This document shows, one piece after another, positions 58,474 through 64,000 of a stretch of 64,000 nucleotides of DNA. Source of the DNA: Ilex aquifolium (Eukaryota > Streptophyta > Magnoliopsida > Aquifoliales > Aquifoliaceae); contig OX637393.1 of NCBI GenBank assembly GCA_951799425.1, forward strand, positions 25,748,744 to 25,812,743. The letters run 5' to 3'. The notes below the pieces were generated by a model, which was not told the origin of the DNA, did no database searches, and saw only the letters and a list, made by a program, of their open reading frames with translations. Position numbers and translations under genes: made by a program. Each line of letters begins with the position of its first letter. Position 1 is the stretch's first letter.

Positions 58474-60504
58474 CATGAGCCCTTTTTGTTTTGTTTCCAT
58501 GTACATAATAGTTAGATTTCTTTTATTGTTATATTTTTATTTTCATAATGTTGTAGTGTAGAAGTTGTTTACCTCTTCCTAATTTGGACTCATATTATTT
58601 TGAGCATCATCATAGCGAATCTTATTGAATATCATGTCCGAGTTTAAGTTGGGGGGGGTGTAACCAAACTTTGTTGTTTTCCTTTTAATGTGTATATATA
58701 TATAAAAAAAAAAAAGAGAGAGAGAGAGAGGGGGGGGGTATCTCATTTCCCATTTTACTTTCATTGTTCTCATTGCATGATTCCTTGTGCATTGAGGACA
58801 ATGCATGGTTTAAGTTGGGGGGTGAGGTGCACCATTCACATGTTCCACCACTTTTTGTATAGAATAATGGAAAATGTGAAAATTTTGAAAATTTTGGTTC
58901 TAATATTGAACTATATTCCCCTATCCTAATTGTTGTGGAATTTGTGATTGCTTGATCTTCATTATAAACTTTGAATACATGAGCACATTATAGAAGTTTA
59001 TCCTATTGTCAAGAGTATCACATACTTGTTTATTTTTTAACTCAACCATAAGTGCACCATGAACTTGTAATTTTGGCAATTTACGGATTGAGTTCACATT
59101 TTAGTGCTTGACATGAATAGTGGAGATGAGTAAGAACCCATGTGAGCTTTAGTGCCAATCCTTGTTTGAGGGAACTTACAATTACTCAAGGAACAATTTT
59201 TCAAACTCCACATTTGTTCAATAATCTCATTTTGCTTGCTTTGGTTAGGTGCATTTGGGTAGTTAATTGACTTTGTCTTGATATGTACAATGCTCCCCTA
59301 TGCCTATCTAGAGATGATCTTAGGCCATTTTTGAATGCTTTGAGCCTTAGCCTTTTTCTTGGAAAAAATTATCCCTAGTGTCATGATTGAGCCTTACTTG
59401 AATTCGTTTCTATGCCATACATTTGACCAAGCCAATGCAAAATGATAAATACTTACCTTACCTTGGTTGTTCCTAGAGCTAAATTTGAGTGATCGTTAAA
59501 GCGAAGGAAGTATGGTGTGGAAATTCAAACAAAAGGGATGGATGTTGTGGAGTTTAAATGTTGAATGAAAAAGAATGAAAACTCAAGAAAAGGAAGAGAA
59601 AGGGGTGAAAGAAGAAAGAACGATCATAGAAAAAAGGAAAATGTTAAGGAAAAGAAAAAAAAGAAAAAAAAGAGTGTGGTGATGGTGTTGGCCTAGAAAT
59701 CCCATAAAAAGGGAGATCTTTTTGAAATAAAGGTCATTCACTCGGAACAACCCTCTTTGTTATCCTATATCCTTCATTTCACTTACCTCATTATCACCCC
59801 AATGCCTCATTACAACCCTTGAAAGTCCTAAATGATCTAGAGAAGCATGGGGATGCATACTTTTAAAAGAACAAGAGAAGTTGATTTTGCTATCTAATGC
59901 CCTAGCATTCCTTTCATGAGATTATGTCAAGGTTGTGTTCATTTTTATGCATACTTCATTTTTGGATTATATGTGAGCATATTTTGTTTTGAACATAATA
60001 TTCTATCTCACATATACACATGGAGAGCATGCCAAGATAACCATAGCGTGATTCATTGTAAGAGAACACCCTTGGTGAGTTTTTGCATCGAAGCTTAATT
60101 TGGATAGCCAAAGTGAATGTGAACTCCATTGTGTAAATGCTTAAATTACATGTTCATTTCACACACACACGAGTTTTGAAAGAAAATGTGTAGGTGAATA
60201 CTCTATAATAGCATTTAAAGCTATGATGTGCCTCATGTGTGCTTAGTTCGGGTGTTTAGAGTAAGTTGTTTTGACATCCCAGTGCTAATTAAGATAAGGG
60301 AATATATTTTAAATATTGGATACTATGAAAAGAAGTTTGTAGGTACCTTCACTGGAAACCTTCACGAGACAAAACTCGTCCACTAGGGATCACCTAGGGG
60401 TTTAAAGGCTTGTTGCATGTGCTAAATGCAATATCGGAATTAATATATGTTTATTTTGTTTTTCTTGTTTTTTACGTTTTGTTTGCTAGGGACTAGCAAA
60501 GCTT
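58474..60504 (+). other. Untranslated 3' part of the knuckle-only element
   Basis: There is no credible gene in 2 kb. Two polypurine-tract-like words lie at 58644-58659 and 58811-58824 (AAGTTGGGGGG). A mixed A / GA / G run is at about 58703-58738, and a purine-rich tract at about 59560-59690. From about 60340 the sequence matches the 3' region of the - strand Athila (CTAGGGGTTTAA, GGCTTGTTGCAT, CTAGGGACTAGCAA). Confidence 0.65.
58789..58824 (+). other. Stem-loop plus G-rich tract past the knuckle ORF
   Basis: GCATTG-AGGA-CAATGC (58789-58804) can form a stem, followed by TAAGTTGGGGGGTG (58811-58824). The outer pair is G-C here and A-T in both Athila copies. Confidence 0.6.
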
Positions 60505-60517
60505 AAGTTGGGGGGTG
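60505..60517 (+). other. Polypurine tract of the knuckle-only element
   Basis: AAGTTGGGGGGTG directly precedes the LTR. It is identical to the tract of the - strand Athila at 12639-12651. Confidence 0.85.
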
Positions 60518-62382
60518 TGATGAGTGCGTAATTTTGCATATTTCATGGCCTCATTGCAAGCATTTCAACTCAACTTTTGCATATAAGTGCTTAGAAGTTA
60601 GCCGTTTTGAACTATAATGTTGATATTTTGATGTTGCAACCTTTTATAGCTTAAATGATTGATTTTAGGACATTGCAACCTTGATGGATGTGTGGTGAAG
60701 GCATGGACACAATACCTAAAGAATTGGAGGCTTAAAAGTGAAGAAATCAAGAAGGCATTGGTGCTTGGGAACAAGGGCATCAGCAGCCACATCGTTTGGA
60801 AGTACTGCCTCGGAGTTCCTCCATTTTGACCATGATCTACTCTGAATTTGAAAAAGTGCAAAACATGAACGTTGTAGATCTGGGTGTCTTCTATTTTTTG
60901 TCAAAATTTCAGCTCAATCCAACGGTTGGATCAAAAGTTATTCCGATTCTACCAAAAGTGGTCCAGAGCAGAAAAGAGGGTACCGGTACGCGTACCGGTA
61001 CGCCGAAGTTTCTGGTGTTCGGGGTACCGGTACGCGTACCGGTACGCTCCCCTGAAGCAGCCCCGATGCTCCTGCAACTCAGCCCCACTTGCTTGGGGGT
61101 CCCACCATCGATTCTCTCACGTTTCCCCCAACATTTCCTTACACAACCATGTCTCTCTTACACCTTGGGGAAGACTTTTGAGGCTTGAACATTGAAGGAA
61201 GGGGGAGGGAAGTGGGCTGCCAGGCTATGCTCTCCCTAGCCTGTCAAAGCCATCCATTCAACCCTCTCTTGATGGGAGCTCGTTCACACAGCTAGGGGGG
61301 ACCACCATGCACGAAAATGAGAGGCATACACTCCATATATTCAACATTAGAAGCTTGTATAGAAGGGGGCTACCTAAGCTTAGTTTAGTTCCAATGAAGA
61401 AGACAATGAATAGTGCCAAAAGTTAACATTTTTTGCATTCTCTTCATTCCATTTTCATGTAATCTCTTGTAAGGATCTTCTAAGTTTAATCTATTGTCTT
61501 TAATCTCATTCCTTTCAAGTCTATTGCAAGTTTACTTACATGTTCTTCATTTCACCATTGTTATGCTTTCATGTTCTTCATTTTTAGCTTAAAATGAGTT
61601 TTGAATATTTCTCTTCATAGCTTTAGATTTCTTGTTGTAAGTTAATTTTCATGCTTCATGTCTTCATTATATGTCTTTACATTATGCTTGTCTTTCATTT
61701 TTATGTATGATTAGCTAGGATTTAAGTTGGTTAATCCAAGGGAAAATTCCTCTTGGGGATTCCATTTCAACTCTTTTTCTTTCCTCCCTTTTGAGTCAAA
61801 TGGTTCGGTTTGACGGGGTTGAGAGTGGATGAGTTGGTGAGCCTTTGATATTCCGTAGGCCTAGTCACGGTTTATGCTTAGATTACTCACCAATCTCGTC
61901 CCTAGCTTCCCCCGAATCAATCGTTCATTCATGCTCAATCGGAGGAAGGCTTTGAGTTGGCTTGACATTCCCATTGGAGTGAACCTTTGTGGTTAATCAA
62001 CACTTGTTTTATTTGCATTTTCATTCACAAACCAAACACAAAACTCGAATACAAGATTTTACACTTTCCTTTCACTTTTGCAAAATCACTTTCACAAAAC
62101 TCCCTTTCCTTCCCTGAGGAGACGACCTTGGAATATTTTCCAAGTAAAACACACGACCACAAAAGACTCCTTTCGATTGGGGAGCATTTTTGTGCACACC
62201 GCATCTCATTCCATCTATTTTGTTCATCATATTTCCATTCACATCCATTTTGTTGTTGTTTCCTATCTTCTTGCATCATCCGGAGGGAGAGTGACACTCC
62301 CCCATCACTATAAGCCACATACACACATTGAGGGTGAGGGTGATGTTACGAGGTTAGGAACGACGTAATTACCAAACAATCA
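60518..62382 (+). repeat. 3' LTR of the knuckle-only element (family C)
   Basis: 1865 bp, from TGATGAGTGC to AAACAATCA, followed by the duplication GTAAG. Palindrome clusters lie at 60979-61002 and 61023-61046. Confidence 0.9.
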
Positions 62383-62387
62383 GTAAG

Positions 62388-63454
62388 AGATAAGTACGAT
62401 AGGCCACACACTATATGTGTTCTAATGTTTCCAAAAGGGTTAAAACCATCGGTGGCTAGCCCTATCTAACATTACGTGGATTTCGAGCAAAGGCAGGATA
62501 TTTTAAATCAAATTCCTGCCATTCTATACCATCAACAGGATTCCCTGACCCATTCTCATCATCTACATGTCTATCTTTGTGTCATCTCATATATGTTGCA
62601 GTCTTCCTTGACATGTATAACCTCTACAACCTTGGTTTCAATGGAAAATAACACGGAATTTTATGAGGAATTTTCTTACCCTTGCCATCATTGACCCTAT
62701 ATCTAGATTCCCCACATTTCGGACAATTTTCTCAATTTTCATTCTCTTTTCAAAATAATGTGCAATTATACTTACATACATGAATGGGAACATATCCCAA
62801 TCCCAAAGCTTGTAAGAACTTCTTAGCATCACAAACGACTTCTAGAAGTATCTTAACTTTTGGAAGAAGGACCTTCAATATCTCCAACAACATGTTGAAT
62901 GACTTATTGCTCCACTTGTTCAACACCTTCACATGAAATAATTTTACAACCATCGATAGCAAAGTAAATTTTGTGTATCCCGGATACACCTCACGTTGAG
63001 CATCCTGCACTAATTTTTTAAACTTCTCCACATCCTCTTTATCACCATAATCACCAGCTTCGCCAAAATCTGATTCCCCCCAAACAGTATCCATGAAAGT
63101 CCCCATGCTCACGTCTTTTAACATATCAGGTAATTCATCACGATAATCGTCCTCAATGTCTATCATTTCATCTTGGACAATTTCACTGATATTATTATCC
63201 TATTTGTGTTCACTAGAAGGGACAAGTTCCCCACAGTGTACCCACACCATGTAAGAAGCCATAATCTCTTTCCAGCACAAATGAGTTTTCACAGTCTCTT
63301 CAGTATGCCATTCGAGATTCATACAATTCTTAAACAGACACCGAATTTTTGCATTTTGTCCCGTTCGTGGCATTGCAAATCTGGTAAACGACTTCAGCCC
63401 ATCAACGTATTGCTTACTCAATCTTTTTCTAACTGTCATTGAACTCTTATCCAT
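62388..63454 (-). pseudogene. CACTA TNP2-like transposase, N-terminal half
   Basis: From the ATG at 63454 on the - strand: a transposase-associated domain (MDKSSMTVRKRLSKQYVDGL; CLFKNCMNLEWHTEETVKTH; SYMVWVHCGE), then a single in-frame stop near 63200, and in the same frame FKKLVQDAQREVYPGYTKFT (about 63035) and LNKWSNKSFNMLLEILKVLL (about 62920), LGLGYVPIHVCKYNCTLF (to 62750). After further stops come CPKCGESRYRVNDGKGKKIP, GSGNPVDGIEWQEFDLKYPA, and LATDGFNPFGNI near 62440. This matches TNP2 order up to the GFNPFG block, and the HLPPW block continues on the far side of the LTR element. The gene was broken by the 6.9 kb insertion and by several stops. Confidence 0.82.
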
Positions 63455-63468
63455 TTCAATTAATGTAC

Positions 63469-63980
63469 CTATGAAACGCGAGTTTTGTTAGCTAATTAGA
63501 TGGAGAGACACTAACTAAAATAAATGCATATCCACTCCTTGAACAATCCGAATCTAGACAACTCAAAAAATAATATCATTGAAAAAATATTCTCTAAATA
63601 TGATGAAAATTTTAAATGGTTCTAACATTATGTGCATGAAGAAATGCATTATAGATATTTAGCATATATGCTTCACTAAAAATATCCTAATTGTTCTATA
63701 CGATTCAAACACAACTAAACTTCCAAAAATTTAAACATGCATTATGTTCAACACAAATTTCTCATAGTAAAATTTATAACATAACATGAAATTTATAAAT
63801 TTATCACATTCGGATCAAAATCATGAAATTGAAATTGAACTCATTTAACTTCCACAAAAACGAAATCATTTAACTTATCATAAATTAAAATCAATTAGGA
63901 GCTTTAATGATTGAAAAATTTATGAAATATAAATATAAATTAAAATTTAATACGAAAATTGTAAAGGAGCAAAATGTTAC
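63469..63980 (-). other. Likely 5' UTR intron of the TNP2 gene
   Basis: On the - strand a donor CATTCAG/GTAACA (63980) and an acceptor TTTCATAG/G (63469) enclose 512 AT-rich bases with no coding signal. The acceptor lies about 15 bases before the ATG at 63454. This is inference from splice-site form and base composition only. The CACTA terminal repeat on this side must lie beyond the window. Confidence 0.4.
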
Positions 63981-64000
63981 CTGAATGTCACAAAAGAGGC

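Larger units (their letters stand above)
55490..62382 (+). mobile_element. Non-autonomous LTR element with only a zinc-knuckle ORF
   Basis: 6893 bp, with target duplication GTAAG (55485-55489 and 62383-62387), inserted in the TNP2 gene. Parts: LTR 55490-57366, tRNA-Asp primer-binding site 57370-57387, leader with a donor-like AAGGTAAGTC, ORF 57502-58473, a 2 kb untranslated part, polypurine tract 60505-60517, LTR 60518-62382. I see no protease, RT, RNase H or integrase. Primer-binding site, leader, polypurine tract and 3' region match Athila elements in this window. The LTRs differ at about 20 sites in 1865 bp (near 1%) plus one 12-bp unit, so it is probably under a million years old. It looks structurally complete for a non-autonomous element. 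Confidence 0.88.

Noticed and set aside
1-64000. Species identification
   Set aside because: Repeat lineages point to an angiosperm, probably a eudicot, but nothing in the sequence allows me to name a species.

Overview
This 64 kb window looks like an intergenic, repeat-dense stretch of an angiosperm nuclear genome, probably a eudicot. The basis is the mix of plant-only repeat lineages: Tat, Athila and Tekay (Ty3/gypsy) elements, a CACTA TNP2-type transposase, a tRNA-derived SINE and a Mutator-type MITE. I could not support any ordinary host gene, rRNA or tRNA gene. Almost every base can be assigned to a transposable element or a fragment of one, and most sit inside each other.

Layout, left to right. 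1-540: tail and LTR fragment of a Ty3/gypsy element. 541-11094: a decayed Tat-lineage element on the + strand (LTR, primer-binding site, gag, protease, RT, two RNase H domains, integrase, antisense ORF). Its LTR holds a solo Athila-type LTR (1511-3465, TSD GGAAG), and its RT holds a small SINE (about 6483-6557). 11095-36780: a decayed Athila element on the - strand, inserted in the Tat antisense ORF. It is interrupted by a related LTR (about 17134-18870), by a solo LTR of its own family (20948-22743, TSD ATGAC) and by a young, whole-looking Tekay chromovirus (25697-34973, TSD CAAAG) with one uninterrupted 1521-residue Gag-Pol frame.

36781-43480: fragments of a TIR-type DNA element, an Athila-type LTR, a G+C-word-rich TIR element, an AC-rich tract and a partly duplicated LTR, which is split by a solo Tekay-type LTR (40610-43413, TSD TACCC). 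43480-52550: an Athila LTR and leader, then a second decayed + strand Athila. 52561-53101: a long-TIR Mutator-type MITE with a 9-bp TSD. 53570-64000: a broken CACTA TNP2 gene on the - strand, split by a 6.9 kb non-autonomous LTR element (55490-62382, TSD GTAAG). That element's only sizeable ORF is a Gag-derived protein with three tandem zinc knuckles.

Three observations stand out. (1) At least six different LTR families here carry clusters of short palindromes with a CG or CCGG centre, usually a short distance upstream of a TATA box. Each family uses a different palindrome word. The - strand Athila repeats this module internally, just upstream of its accessory ORF. (2) The knuckle-only element shares its primer-binding site, leader, polypurine tract and 3' region with the Athila elements, which suggests that it is mobilised by them. 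(3) A small stem-loop (NCATTG-AGRA-CAATGN) followed by a G-rich tract lies just past the main ORF in three elements, with a covarying base pair. Divergence counts were made by eye and are approximate.
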